DNA from: Melanocharis versteri
Taxonomy: Eukaryota; Chordata; Aves; Passeriformes; Melanocharitidae
Direction of reading: 5' to 3'
NCBI GenBank assembly: GCA_013397845.1
Contig: VZTG01007436.1
Span: forward strand, 1,462,181 to 1,526,180
DNA: 64,000 bases
Position 1 is the first letter of the stretch. Each line of letters opens with the position of its first letter. The translations under genes were made by a program, and so were the position numbers. Below the pieces are notes generated by a model, which ran no database searches, was not told the DNA's origin, and saw only the letters and a list, made by a program, of their open reading frames with translations. Below are positions 48,481-62,798 of this stretch, piece after piece.

Positions 48481-51400
48481 CTATCTGCTGTTTAATTCAG
48501 AGCATGAACACAGTCTAGTGGCTGGGGCACTAATATGGCAGTGAAGGATTTGCCTTCTGCACCATGTTTGGAGTCCCTTGAACTACTCAAATTAACCCAA
48601 AATTTCCAGTAAGGCCCTGTGAAGTCATAGAATGTAGTGGCCCATTTTCAAATCTGTTCAATTGAAGGGATGTCCAATCCCACCACAAAATTTGTAGGGA
48701 TGAGTTAATGCATTTGGAAATGTCAGTCATAAATTCTACAGTTTGGTAAACCCACAGATGGGGGAGGAAAACTGAGGTTTTTATCTAGAGGTGAATGTCA
48801 GAGCCTCAGTGGTGCTGTGTACATTTCTAATGCTGGTTTTCCACATGTAGTGGAAGTTTCTGAGTACTCTGAGACTGAAAGCTATAAGTCATCAGCTACA
48901 TAACAAAATACTATGTTTCTTAATATTTTTGGCTCAACGTGCTGTGCAAGCCCTCGTGCTATGTATAAAGATGCCAAACAATTTGGCAAGATTTGTGCCT
49001 GGGAGTTAATATCCAAGTCAGCTGTAGAGACTTAAAAAGAAAAAAAGCAGGCATGCACAGACAAGGACTGCATTTGCCTTTGTCCTGTGCAAGGGCCTAT
49101 GCATCTTTTCTTTTTCTGCACCCCTCCCTGGCACGGGGGTTCCTCCATCGCTGCTGTTGTCCCCACCATACGTACTCTGGCTGCCAACTTGTAGCTGTAT
49201 TTGTGTGCCTGAAGCTTCAGATCTTCCATAAAGTCAGAGCCCAGTGGCATTGGTACAAATATGCAATGAGAGAGGCTAAGGAAGTAAAAAGTGGGAACAA
49301 AAATGGAGGGAAGACAATTTTCCTTACTCTTTCCTTCAGAAATATTAGCTGTTCTGTCATGCTGGGCACAGGGCTTCCTTGCCTTAATGCCCACTTCAGC
49401 CCATATTTATACAGCAGAATAGTTTAAATTCTTTGCCACCCATGTGTCCTGCTCTTGGAAGTTCTCCCAGCTCCTATGATATTGATCACTTGTGCTAGTG
49501 GTGCTCTTGATGCTGGATTTATTAAATTTATTTGGTGTGCTCATGTGTACTCAGAGTTGACTAAAAGCTACTTCTCTCTGAAAATACCAGGCAATCACAA
49601 ATTTACCTGGGAAGTAAAAGTTTTTAGCATTTAGCAAACACCTAAATATACAACCTGTTAGTAAATGTGGAGGCAGATTTTAATCTTATTCCTGTTCTGA
49701 TGCTTTCAGATTTTGCATCCTACCTGTTTCCTCATGTGCGCTCTGAAAAAGGAGTAGAGCAGTGATATCATGAGAAGTTTTTTTTCCAAGATGCCAAGGG
49801 AAGGAAAGAAAACTACCTATCAGCGCTGAGCCTTTCATGAGGAGTCTACAAAAGTAATGACATATCTGCTGGACCTTATACCCACCTCAGTGCAGTAGAA
49901 GATAAATACAGTGCCCTTGAAATTAGTTGGTGGTTTGACCCTCAAAACTGGGGACTGAAGTAGTTCATCTACTGTCATGAACATTAAATTCAACAGAAGA
50001 AGAAAAAAGTGAAAGAAAAACCCCTGTAATTTTGATTTTAAAAATCATTTTTGTGCATGAAGAACTTATTACTGGGAAATTACTCCCATTTTCTTTTCTG
50101 GTCTTGGATAGAGGGCAGACTTATTTGAATGTTTCTATTTATCAGGCAGAATTCAATACCATTGAAGTTGTTGGACTTCTATCTTTCAGGGAGTAAAAGC
50201 TGAGACCTTCTTGCCTGACAGATGATTGCAAAACTAATGGTTTTATTTTATTTACTTCCTTCTTTCAGTTTAATAACTACCTTAGATAAGAACTTCATGG
50301 AGAAACAATGTTTGTAAAAAGTGTGTACAAGAGGGAAGGACCCAAGAGAAGGTAAGGATGGAGAATACCAGTTCTACACTTTAAAAAAATGTGCAAAAGA
50401 CTTCAATATAGTTTAGTAACCAGTCTTCAAGTAAGCATTTGCTCAGTGCTGAAGGCAGACAAAAATTGGGTCTAATGACTGAGAGTCTTCAGAAATAGTA
50501 AAGGAGGATCTACTCAGCAAGTTCTTGAATTTTTAAGAAATGTTCTGTTCTTCCATTTCCATCCCACATGCCAGACACATACCTCCCTTCAGGGTGAAAA
50601 AGTGCTTGCCCTTTTCAAGTATGACTAAGCAGAGAGCTGTTTTATAAACTGGAAAGTTCTTGCAGAAGCCAATGCACATCTCTGGAGCACAGTGTTTGCA
50701 CTTGGGAGGAGGGTAAACAGTGCTTTGGTTTCTAAGCTTTTCGTAACTCAAAGTACATCAGTTGAGCTGAGAGCTGGTCAGCTGCAGTAACAAAACTTGC
50801 TTTGTCAGATGATTTAACAAAATGAATTGAAAATGGTGCTCCCTGATATGCCACCCCCTGCTGTTTTGCTCAGACTCCGAAGGCTGGCAGCAGCCATGAA
50901 GAGCTGTGTGCTTCTCCTGTAACCTCACGCTTGCTGCACCCCAGGGTACTGCAATGAGCTTTGGTGCTGCTCCTTGGGCAGGGTTGTGTCTTGTTTTGTT
51001 TTGTTGGGGGTTTTTTCCCTAACACTAGGCCAAAAAGGTTAATTTTTTTACAAATACTTCTTGTGATGGAGAAGTATTTCAAAAATATTTCTCTAAAAGA
51101 CCCCTAAAAGAATTGAGCAAATTCCAAAACTGGATTTGCAGGATACTTAAGGAAAAAGTACAATCCTATGTTCCCTATTCCTGTCCTAGTCTTCACCAAA
51201 ATTAATTTACTTCAGTTCCTTTATTTTAGCCCTGCATTCTTATGCTTAAAGCATTCATGGACTGTGAAACAGTTCATCTATTGCAGTCATCTTTAAACAG
51301 CTTAAAACCAGAATAATTGTAGCCTCTGTGCAATTATTTCCCAGACCCTCCTGCTGTGAATATTCAAAACTAACCAGTTATTTCAACGAATTTCTAAGCC

Positions 51401-54121
51401 ACATATGACTTCTTAAAAACTTATTTTTGCCCTCATTCTTCATTGTTGACTGGACTGGTTAATTGAAAACAGATTAAGCTGACATTTTATTAAATATTAT
51501 GAGAGTGTCCAAAGAAACTTAAAACACATCTGAGAGAATTTTAATTAAATTGGAAAAGCTAGATTTGACTGGAGGGTGGAGCAATTATTGAAGAGTAGGC
51601 AAAATATTCTGGGAAAGATGTTACAAATCTTAAAAAATTGCATTTTCATTCCTAACTTTTAAATTGAAATTATGACCAAAATAATTACACTTTTGGCACC
51701 TAATTTCCTAATTTATAACATGATTTCTGTAACACAACAAATTTGGTTTTCTAAAATTATACATTATACTCTCAAAACCTTAATGACTCTGTAATAATTA
51801 ACAGATTTTTTCCCTGCAACAAGCTAATGAAATTAATAGTTACCTTGGCACGTTTTCCAGTTCTCAGTCCTCTCCCTGTTTTGCTAAAGTAGGTATTAAA
51901 AGGAAGGAAAAAGGAGCAGAAGTACAGCAGAAAATGTATATTGTTTAGCCTTACCTGTAAGCTTAGGTGGGTGCTGTAGGTAAGTGGGTCCTGTGAAGTG
52001 CAGCAGAACGACAAAAGAAACCTTACTAACTTTGCAGCTAGAGTCTATCTTTAGAGGAGGATTTGCTGACTCTGACCTTGAGTGCTACCCACTCCAAATG
52101 AAGATCTTTACATCTGCTGGTAAAACTATTCCCTGATGTGACCTGAAACATTAAACCTGGCAGTTTAGTTACCTAGTCTTGGTATGACTAAGATAACATG
52201 ATGCCTGCATGTTGACTATAATAAAACAAACCTCATCTTTGATGTTGTCCCCTTGTCAAGGCCAATGCTATGTTTACTGCTGCATGCGGGTGAGGAGCAT
52301 TGCACTGCTGTTTCCTGTCATGCTGTGCACAAATGATTTGGCACTGGCACAACAATGGGAGAGGTGGCATCCTGACAAGGTCCTTTTCTCTTGCATGTGT
52401 ACCACCAAAAAACCATCTTCCCCTGCCTCTTGTCTTGGTTTTCTCCAGTGCCAACACTTTCGGTACCCATCTGACTGATGAAATGCCTTTCTTTGTTAAG
52501 AGAGCGACGTAGTGCTCAGCACTGCTCAGTTCTGGTGACATGAGCACAGCTTGCCAAAAAGAGGCAGAGGTGCACCCTCCAACCTTCAAAAAATTCTCTG
52601 CTTCCCTAAAGAGTTCCATGCCTTCCTGCTGAAGAAAGCCTAAAACTTTCTCTGGTAAGTCACAGCCAGGTTCATCAAAGATCAAAGCTGGGCTCCCCAG
52701 TGTTGGAGCCACACCTCTTCCACTCCAGCATTTTGTCTGCTGAGAGTCGTGACTTTCATGGCCATGGGGCTGAAGGGCTTGGGGATCACACAAGAACAGC
52801 TGGGACACAACATTCTCTGCCTGGGCATTTCTTCTGCAGCAAACCCTGCCTCAGAGCTGCAACTCGCACAACAGCATTAGGAGATTTTGGTGCTGTTGGA
52901 GATAGGCTTGCAATGACTTAAGATCCAGCTGACACGTGAGTATTGGTATTTCTTTAGAGAAATTCTTCAGATCTTTTGCCTTCTGCTTGTGAGTAGGAAA
53001 AAGAGACTAAGAGACCAGTCAGGGCAAGTGTGTGATACTGGAAGTAGCCCTTTGGTCTCTGGACCTTTTTCCATCTGTTGAGTTGACCATCCTTGGAATG
53101 ATCTCTTTGAGCAGACCTGCGTGCACTGCTTGCCTATCTTTCTGGCTCACAGTGCTCTCTACTGTCACACCAGTGCCTGCAAAAAGTAGCCAGCTATTGA
53201 TGGAAACCTTTTGTGGAACTTTTTTCATTTCTTGCAAGAACAGAAACAGTCTTCTGTGACTGTAAATGCCTGTGCTCTAGCAAAGATTCGGGTTGCCTGA
53301 GCATTTTTTTCCAAAGTATCCAAGTCCTACAGTAGTTGCCATTAATTTTCAGTGGGACACAAATTCCTGACTCTGTCAGTTATTTTTAATGTTGCATTAA
53401 ATCCTTTCAATCACCTTCGTCAACCCCTGTCTGTTTAAAAGATAAAAGTTCATCCCAGAAGGACCAGGGCCAGACTTGGTCATGGCCTGTGGCTAATGCT
53501 GCAGTACAGATGTGAAGTAATAACAAACAGTTTCAGTTCAAGCTCTGGGCATTGGATCTGCTGCTGTTTCATGCTAACAGCATCACTCTAGCCAAGTTTC
53601 TGCATTACAGATCAGCCAGGCTCCTCCCTGCCAATTATTCAGATAGTCACTCTTAAATGAGAAAGAGCTTGGATGCTAGAAACCTGCTGTGCCTTCTACG
53701 TTATCTTGTAAGGTTGTTGTGCAAATTAATTTTATACTGATAACAGAGAAACTTTGTGGAGGAGGGGAGACAGATGCCATATAACAGAAACTAGCAGCAG
53801 TTGCTTTATCTTTATCCCTGCAGGTGACTCAGTATGGGTAACCCGAGTAAGATGATCCAGCAGTGCTGGTGAGAGGAGGCTGCTCTGTGAGGTCTGTGTG
53901 CCCCCAAGGGTGGGCAGTGGTCTGTTGCTTGTCTCTGACTAAGGTTGTCTTTCTGATGAAATCAATAGCATTACAATGCTTTATGGTGTTGTTATTTTCA
54001 GGCAGGCATCTCAAAAAGAAGTATTTTTCTGTCTGAATGGCTGTCAAAACAATATAAGCCCTTGTTCCCCTCTCTCCATAGGGTCCTGAGAACATGTGCA
54101 GAAGGTCACTCACTTCCTGGA

Positions 54122-54226
54122 AAAGTCACAATGGGTAAGATTGGAAGAACCACAGTGGGTCATCTGGTCCAGCCTCCCTGCTCAGGCAGGGTCATCTTAG
54201 AGCACATTGCACAGGATTGTGTCCAA
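54122..54226 (-). mobile_element. CR1 LINE 3' end
   Basis: The minus strand from 54226 reads GGACACAATCCTGTGCAATG, then GAGCAGGGAGGCTGGACCAG, ATGACCCACTGTGGTTCTTC and CAATCTTACCC. This is the bird CR1 3' UTR in the same order as the copy at 10071-10255 but on the opposite strand. It is 5'-truncated and the higher-coordinate boundary is uncertain. The open frame at 54062-54304 runs through it and is not a gene. Confidence 0.88.
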
Positions 54227-57200
54227 TTTTTGGGACTAGTTGTTTGTGTTTCCACTAATTTTGTTTTTGTTAACTATAAAATCATAGCTGCTGAGATGTT
54301 TTGAGAGTGGCCAACAACTTGGAGTGCTTTGAACCTGGACACATAGAAAAAGCAGCAGGAAGGCTCTTATTTTGGAAGAGGTAAGCACCTGCCTTCTGGA
54401 AAGCTGCATTCTTACCTCAGACTCCTAAAAACTGATGTGTGCTGTGTTACTGGTAATTTCTGAAAATCTTGGCCAAAGTGATGATGGTGCTTTGAACACA
54501 CAGATCACTCCCTGTTCCTGGAGCACTGCCTGCATCCAGCCTGCTCATGTTTCGTGTGCACATCCCTGCTATCGGGGATCAGCTCCCAAGGGCAATCACC
54601 CACTGGCCCCAGGTGCCACCGACACTTTCTGTGGAGCAACAGCATGGAACTGTGGGAAGGATGAGAACTAAAGTCCCATCCAGACGAAAGGGTTGGGAAA
54701 AGGAGGGGGGAAAAAAAGCCACTTTTTTTTTTCCCTTGAAAAAAAAACTCTTAGAAGGAATGAGCTTCTTCCACAAAGGGAAGGAAAAGGGAAAGAAATT
54801 GTAGATTTCTGGCCAGACCACACTAGAGGTACAGTTGGAAAAATGTGACACACTTAGGCTTGAAATTTTTATGTTAGTTTAAAGAAAAAGCTTTGAGTAA
54901 AGTTCTGCTTTGGAAGACTTCCCTCCCCCATTCCAACCTGGTGAACTGGAAGATTTCCTCTTTGCTACAAAATACGCTCTTATTTGGAAATGCTGGGTTT
55001 TTAACAATTTCATGGGAAGAATAAGTATATAATTATATAAGATTGTCCTAATGGACATTTGCAGCTATACTGAGATGCTAACAGCATGCAGAAATCATTA
55101 TGTTTCCAGTTGTTTGGCAAAAGTTAAGAAACCTTATATATATATTTTAAAGTTAACTGTAAAGTAAATCCAGATGGTTCTGTCTCGCACAGACAAGCAG
55201 TCTTCAAACTAGACATATAGTTGTAGCCTGGCTATAACTTGTTTTGATTACTGCAGATAGAGAGAAATGCTTTAAATGACTGCACCCTCCTCACAAAATG
55301 CTGCGTGCCCTTGATTCTTGCTAAAGTCAACTGGCGTTTATACAGCACTACATAAAACTTGTCTGACAATACCTTGCATGCAGGAGTATCTCGCTGGGCG
55401 TTACTCCTTTAATTTCTCTTTATACTGAAATATTGCTTAATGGCCCCCATCGGGGTTGGGGCTCTGCTGAGACAGGCATTGTAGACCCATAAAACAAAAA
55501 TGACAACTGCTGCCCTAAGTAACCTACGGTTTGAGCCTGGGTTTGTGCTTCCTTCTTCATCTCCCAGCTACAGATTGTCAGAAAATATTGGTTGTATGCT
55601 TATTTTTGATTGATGTATTCAGAGTTTTATTTGATTCTTTAATAAGCGCTGTCTGTTGTGTTCATTACTTCATTTCAGCCAGACATTGGCTGTGTTGCTG
55701 GTATCAGCAGGGGAATCAGAATTATGTTGACTTGTGAGGCCATTCTGCAAATCAAATCAAAGGGGCAGCTTTGCTTCACAGAGCAAGGATTCCAGTGTCT
55801 GAATGTTTTAAGCTGACACATTAAGGAGCATTTCTGAAAGTCTGAAAATAGGAGGAACTGAAAGGTCCATCAGAAATTATAGACTTGTGGTATGTTACTT
55901 TTTAATGTTTTGTGGTTTTCTTTTTTTACTCAATAAGCAAATGTTCTTGTGGATAAAGGTTGATGTTGTTTGTCCAAGCCATATAACAAGTAGACACACT
56001 ATTTTATGAGCTTCTTAGGCAGCATTGTCAAGAGGGTAATTTGGATTTGACCTGACAGGAGTCAAATTTACTGACCAGTGCATCTCTTGCTATGTCTATG
56101 ACAGGGCTAATAGCCCAGCATAGTGGCTGTGTTTGTAAGAGAGCATGTGAGACAGGGACAAAGCAAGTTCCCTGGGGGTTAGGAAGGAAGGACCCCAGTC
56201 CTGAACAAGGCTCCCTGGACTTGTGGGGTAAGGCTGGGGCCAGGGCTCTGAAAGGCATTTTGTTCACTGTTCTGCTTTTTCTCTCACTGTCAGCAGAAAA
56301 AATGTTCTGGGAGATTTGTGTTGAAATGGAGTATAGATCCCAAGGCATAGTAATGTGGAAAATAAGGAGGAGGTCTTGTAACCTCCCCTTACCAAAGAAT
56401 GCTGGGAACTGGGAGAGCCTGGGGCCCCCAGCTGCTGATTCTCCTGTTGCTCCGTCAGTGCTAAGAGGAAGCCCTGCAAGGAGAGCACCTACCAGAGGAA
56501 TCCTATGCAGAGAGAGTACCCAGTGAGTACCTCATTCTGTGCTGTGCAGGGCATCCCGATGTGCTCCTGAGGCCCAAAATTGGGGCATCTCTGATTGGTT
56601 AGTGTTTAAACTGACCTCTAAAGAAAATGGCATTGCAAAAAATCAAGGGGGTTTTGCCCTTAATTTATCACAGTAACACGCACAGAATTGCACCTAATTC
56701 TCTTGACGAGAGAATTGCGAAACTGCCACACTCTGTTTCTACACTGGCTATTCATAGGGATAAGAAGCCTTTTTTTCTTCTAATTCTCTGTATCATTAAT
56801 AACATATTGCTGCAGAGGTCCCAGAAATGTGTGGTCCAACCTATTTCCTAAGCATAGCACACTTAAAAAAATAAACAAAAATAGTAGATACTTGGTATGT
56901 AACTCTGATCAGAAAAATTGTCCAGACATGCTGAGGGCAGGTTTCAGGTCAGAGTAATCTCATGGTATATGGAGTGCCAAATCTAGACCTAAATAGAGCT
57001 GGGAGCCAGAAACTGGATTGGTTTGCGGCCCACTTGGTACAGGCTTCTGGCTTGCTGGGAGGGCAGATGGGGAAACACTAGAGTTGCTGTGCTGGTGCCA
57101 TTGGTCTGGTGTCTGTTCCACTGACCATGCTCAGTAACAAACCCCTTAAAGGAAATGACATGAAATCTGTGCTCCCCACTTATAGGATTAATTTTCTGCC

Positions 57201-60200
57201 CTAGAGAAAATCTGTTTACTCTTCCTACTCCACCTCCTTAGATAAAGCCTGGCTGAAAGCCTGAAGTTTTACATCTTTTCCTAAACTATTTATTTTCTTC
57301 CAATGTAGATTGTCTCTGGTGGTGATTTTTCTTATTCATGTGAGCATATGATATTCTCTTTAACTCTTCTATGCTCTTTGCCTCCAAGTGTTCTGATAAT
57401 GAGTTGGACAGACTAAATAATGATGACAACTATAACACTAACTGGTTTGAAATATGTCCCCTTTTCATTCTTCATTAGCAGGCTTGGGGGAAGTTTGCCC
57501 AGCCACTGCTCAGGTGCAGCTGTTCTGCTGTACTTGGAACATCTGGTCCTGTGGTACCATATGGCTATGACCTACTGTCCTTCTAGAAGTAATCAAAGGG
57601 ACTTCATGTCATAAAACCCCACAACAGCAAAACAATGCCTCGTAATCCACCAGGAATGCTCCACACCACCTCAGGGCAAGTGCCTTTTAATGACTTTTTG
57701 CTCTGAGTTTGATCAGGTTCCAGACTATTTTAAATTGAGAACACCATAAATGCTGGAAATTAGGTACTCCATTTCAGGAAAAATGCAAAATCCAGACTGA
57801 GTAGATCTGCAAAGCAGAAATAGAGTTGTTACATTATGAGAGAGATAGCAAGGCAGCCTTAATAGATGGCGTTCAAGTACAGCTGCTTATGGTTCTTAGC
57901 TGGTGTTGGCCCACGAAACACATACTTAGAAAGGAAATTGGGGAGAGCTAACACATGCCTGGGGGCTTTGAAGTTGTTATTATCATCCACATGCATAAGA
58001 ACAGGAGATCCTCTCTAGTCCAGCAAGTACTGAGAAATGAATGAGTTTGGCGCATACATCAAAGGTCTTCACTTGTAATTTGCTTAAGAGATTAAAAATG
58101 AAATATGAGGGAATTATTGAGGAAGAGCAAGCTGCTGTTTTTTCCTCCTTGCAGCAGAAAAGAACAATTGAGCATCTATTCTGACTGGAAGTGATTACTG
58201 AAAAGCTTTCTGACAACCTGGAGCAAAACAGCAGTTGCATCTTAGTTTCACTGACATCAAATAAGCTTTTGATTTACTGAGACCCAACTGGACCTGTCCA
58301 GTGCCAAGGATTGTCTTTGAGAAGCAAACAAACTTCATAAAGCTCTTTTTTTTTTTACAGAGCCACAATCTCTAAAGCAATGTGTTGCCAGACCATGAAA
58401 TGTGCTCTGCATTTCAGCTACCAGAAATGTTCTATTTCAGAAATAAACAACAAAACCTAGTGGCAAACACCTGAAGCTTGCTACTTTTCCCATTCCTGTC
58501 AAATGTGATTTTTACTAAGGCTCTTGAGTCTGAGTAACCATTAGGAAGGAGCCAGTATTGTCAAGTTATTAAGTCATGGCCAGGTTAGGAGATACGGAAG
58601 CCTGATAACAAGTGTGGTCTTCTGGGAAAAAATGACTATGAAAGCTTTGGAGGTGGAAGAAGGAGACAAGTGGCTTCGTGGAACAGCTTCCAGTAGGATT
58701 GCAGAGCGTGGGAAACCCTTAATTTTGGGATATGAGGAAAGACTGTGATGAATTTTTGAAAGGAATCCAGAGATATTGGCAGAGGTCTAGATCATGTAAG
58801 TCTTCCCATTCCGTATCCTTTTCTGTGGCCGAGTCAGAGATGATGTGGAAGGACTTGTTGCCTCTGAATCAAGATCACATACCTTTAAATAGAGTCTGGC
58901 TTTTCTTGGAACTGATACAGGAATTGATGGGTATTAGTCTATAACATGACCCAAAATGCAAGATGCTGACTACAGATCATTTCCATGTTTACTTCGATAA
59001 TTTCCTTGACAGCATAAAATTTGTATAGTTTGTTGACTTTGTATCTATCGTGTGCTTTAACACCTTCTCTGCCCTTCACCACACAAACTCTTATTGAGTG
59101 TTCTTGGTCCACATCATCTTCTTTAGGTTGGAATTTTACCTGCCCTTTTATGTTCTGAAGTGGGTGGTCCTTAAAAACATTTTGTCTGTTACTTCGTTGT
59201 CCCTCGAACAGAATATCACCAGTTCAGCTTATTTATTGGTTTTATATCAGGGAAGCACAAGGCAGTAGTAATAAAAATGAGGGTAGATTTCCCAGTCAGA
59301 ATTAATCAGCTACATTTATAAGCATTCCTGCTCTTAATTTTTCTGCAGTGCTAAAATAGTCCCTTGTTAAAACAGCCAGTCTCTCCCACATCTTTCAACC
59401 CATACACATAAACACATGCTGAAAATTTTGAGGCAAGCTCTTAGTTTGACCCACTGCTTTTCCAGTAAGACACCAAAGCACCTGCATTTGTGCAAGCATC
59501 CATTCAATACACCTTATTCCAGCTGTTACAAATGCTGATTTCACTATAAATTATGGATTTGGTCCTCTGCATTTTCCTGACTTACAGACAGTGAAGTGAA
59601 AACCAATTATTTTAAAAGAACATTACTGTACAAGATTTTCACATGAATGAAAATGACCTCCAAGCTGCCCCAGGCCTGAGAACACAGCCCAGTGGCAGAA
59701 AGGAGCATGGAAAGAGGCGTCAGGAGATGCTTTGCTGCCAGAAGGCGAGTGCCAGGGGACAGCACTGGCCATCAGGAGCACTTACTTAAGGAGTAAAACT
59801 GTGGGAAAACTGGATGGTCAGTGAGATGATTTTAAAGAATCTTTGCAGGAAAAGAGGACTTGGGGCTGAGATGCAGACCCTACGTTTTTGAAAAATTGAG
59901 CTATCAACAGGAGTTGCTGCCTAATGCAATTATAGCTCATTTGCTATCAGAAAAGTAATATGTATAAACAGTGCATCAAATTATTTCTAAGCATATTTTT
60001 GAAATGTCTTGAATTGTTTAGTCCTATGAATAAGCCTGGTTTTAGAGAAAGAGAACTACAGGGCATGCCAGAGATAAATACAGGTTTTACTTATTGACTT
60101 GTGTCTTTAAAGAGAGAGGAAGAGAGCAGGTGGAGGGGGGAAAACCTAAAGGAAGAAAAACTTGAAAGTAGAATACATCAAATATTGTTTCCTTAGAAAC

Positions 60201-62772
60201 AAAAAGGAAGATTACATCACAGGGTTCAAGCCTATAAATAGAAACCTAGCAGTGGAGATATAGAAGAAACTCTTGTTCCTAGAGAGAAAATGTAGAAATG
60301 AAGATGACCTCCCTTTAGACACTGCTGTCACAATGCAGTCAGCACAACCTGATCTTGAGGACCAGCAGTAAATTTAGCTGATGGTATATGACAGTCTTCT
60401 CTCAATTAGCTGTAGCAGTCAGCTCAGGGAACTGGTTCAGCTGGTGAGAAGAGGTACAATTTTCAGGCTGCTATAAATACCATGAGTGTCTCCAGAGCCC
60501 TGCTATGCTGCTGTGGCAGAAATTACTAAAAGTCTTCAGCCTGAACTCTAAATCCTTTGGGCAGCCATGACAGGACAGTGAAAACATCAAGTCTATATTA
60601 ATGTTTGTAAGAAACAACCTGGGCAAAGCATCTCTGCTCTGGTGGGAGTTCAGGCCTTTGGGCAAGATGAGCTGCAACTCACAGGAGTGACTCAGGGGTT
60701 CTGTCCTCCTGTGGTCCCCATTATGCCCTGCCCCCTTCTCCTGTCTCTCTCTCTCTTGCTCCTGCTGCATTTGCGTGACTGTCATTTGTGTGCTGAGGGC
60801 CGTGGGGATGAGCAGGAGCACCTGAGGAGGCTCTTGAGGCAGGCAGAGAGGAGTGGCTTGGCACATACTGGGTACCTGCCCCTGCTGTGAGCTCATGGTC
60901 CCAGCGGTGTTGGGGGCCAAGCTCTTGCATCCTGCTAGTGTGAACTGTGATTGCAAGTGTTTTCTGTTTCTGAGTCATGTTTCCTGATGCTATGGAGTAT
61001 TTATACCATAAGTTACTAAACCAAATAACAATGTTTTCATTGTTACAGATGAGTTCCTTTGGACTATGCAGTTGTTCATCTTAGAACCTTTACTTTTTAG
61101 GGACATGAAACTTTCTCTCTGCTTTTGTGGCCGAACACTCAAGCGAGTGTGTGTATACAACACTGCTAAAGGGATAGCTCCAAAACTGGGCAATTCATGC
61201 ATCTTATGGGCTAATGTAGCTAAATCTGCCTTCGGAAGACTAAAGCCTTGAATAAATCGTGTTATTGTATAGTCTTTCCATACGTTTTAATGAAAAAATC
61301 GATTGGCTATGGCTCTGTTAGGAAACAATCCCCTTCAAACTGAAACACAGATTTGTTCCATCAGTTTGTATGTGATAACACAGAGCCTGGTCAAATTTCC
61401 ATGTTCTGGTGGGAATCATCTCGGTTTGAGTAAGGGATCTTAGTGTGACTGACAGCTCACAGAGGCTTGCTCCTTCCCAGAGCTGACAGAGCAGGGACTG
61501 GAGGCACTGGTAAATGAAAAGATTTCTTAAATGTCCCAATGTCATGGATGCTGATGATGCTGTAATATATATGTATGTATACATCCTTCCTTGGCACTGC
61601 TCATTATAAGGCATAGCCAAGTCAATGAAACAGCATATGCTCCCAGCTGCTTTAGCCCTAGGACATGGTGTGCCAGGTGGCAGGACTCTACTTTTGTAGC
61701 TTTTTTCTATGTCTTGTAACATGGTACATACTCCTAAATCTACCCGAGAATCTCAGCTTTCCTTGACAGGGAAGAGGAGGAGGAATCTAAGTTTATTGCC
61801 TTGTCAAGAAAATAATGAAAACAGTGAACTTTAGGACAAATAATAAAATCCCATGCTTTATAAAGACATTCTCACAATGGGAAAGGGTGTGTATGTGTGT
61901 GATACAAGAGTTCCAAACATCTGGGACTGGCATAAATACAGTTCTTGCATAGGTAGATACAGGGGTCATTTGCATGTGTCTGAGTCTAGCTGTGATTCTG
62001 GATCCAAGACTGCTATTACCATGATAAATTTTTAAGATCCCAGACCTGTAAATGTCTAGTGCTAAGGGAAATCTGGATAGGATTTGAACATTGTAGTTTG
62101 TGTCAATCTTCGGTTTAATCTTATGTTTTAATTTGAAAGAATCATATGGGATTTGGCATACTTCTTTTCACAAGAAGAGTGGTTTGAGTGGGGAGGGGAT
62201 GCTGACATAATGGTGCTTCCTTTGACTTGCTTGGGTTTGCTGCTGTAATCTCTCATCTCTGAATCATCGTGCCTGCACAGTTTGCTTTTTTCTTTTCAAA
62301 ATGTCAGTTCTACATTGTAAGTTGATATTCTGTGGTGCAGTGTTCTGCCAGTATAATCACAGAGTTACAGAAGTGCTCTTCCAATACATTGCATGGGACA
62401 ACTACTGGAATATATATATATTTTTAGGATTTTTTCCCAAGTAGCCCAAAACTAATTTCTTTATTTTGTAGCAGACCAGTACCTTTATTGGCAGGCAAGC
62501 ATTTCTGAGCATTGGGATGACTGGATGACCAGCCTGAGAAAGATGTACTAGTATTTGTCTGTTAAAATGCTTTTGGATGGCTGGCCAGTCTTTCTGCTAT
62601 GGCACGGGCACTTGACATCTGACCAAAAGGAAGTGGGATAGCAGAGATGCTGGTAAATTGACATATGCCTGGTGTGAAGCAGGCGGGATTAGAAACTGGA
62701 GGACTTGCTGGAGGTTAGTAGTGATGGTAAAACCAGCATGTAACCACATGGAGGTGTAACGGAGTATAAACT

Positions 62773-62798
62773 AATTTTTTTTTTCTTAAAAAAAAATT
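62773..62798. repeat. A/T homopolymer inverted repeat
   Basis: AATTTTTTTTTT followed after CTT by AAAAAAAAATT: two homopolymer runs forming a near-perfect self-complementary stem with a tiny loop. It is probably a replication-slippage product rather than a functional hairpin. Confidence 0.75.

Noticed and set aside
60471..60978. 161-codon minus-strand open frame, considered as a DUSP13 exon
   Set aside because: It has no HCxxxxxR motif, no conserved phosphatase residues and no family resemblance.
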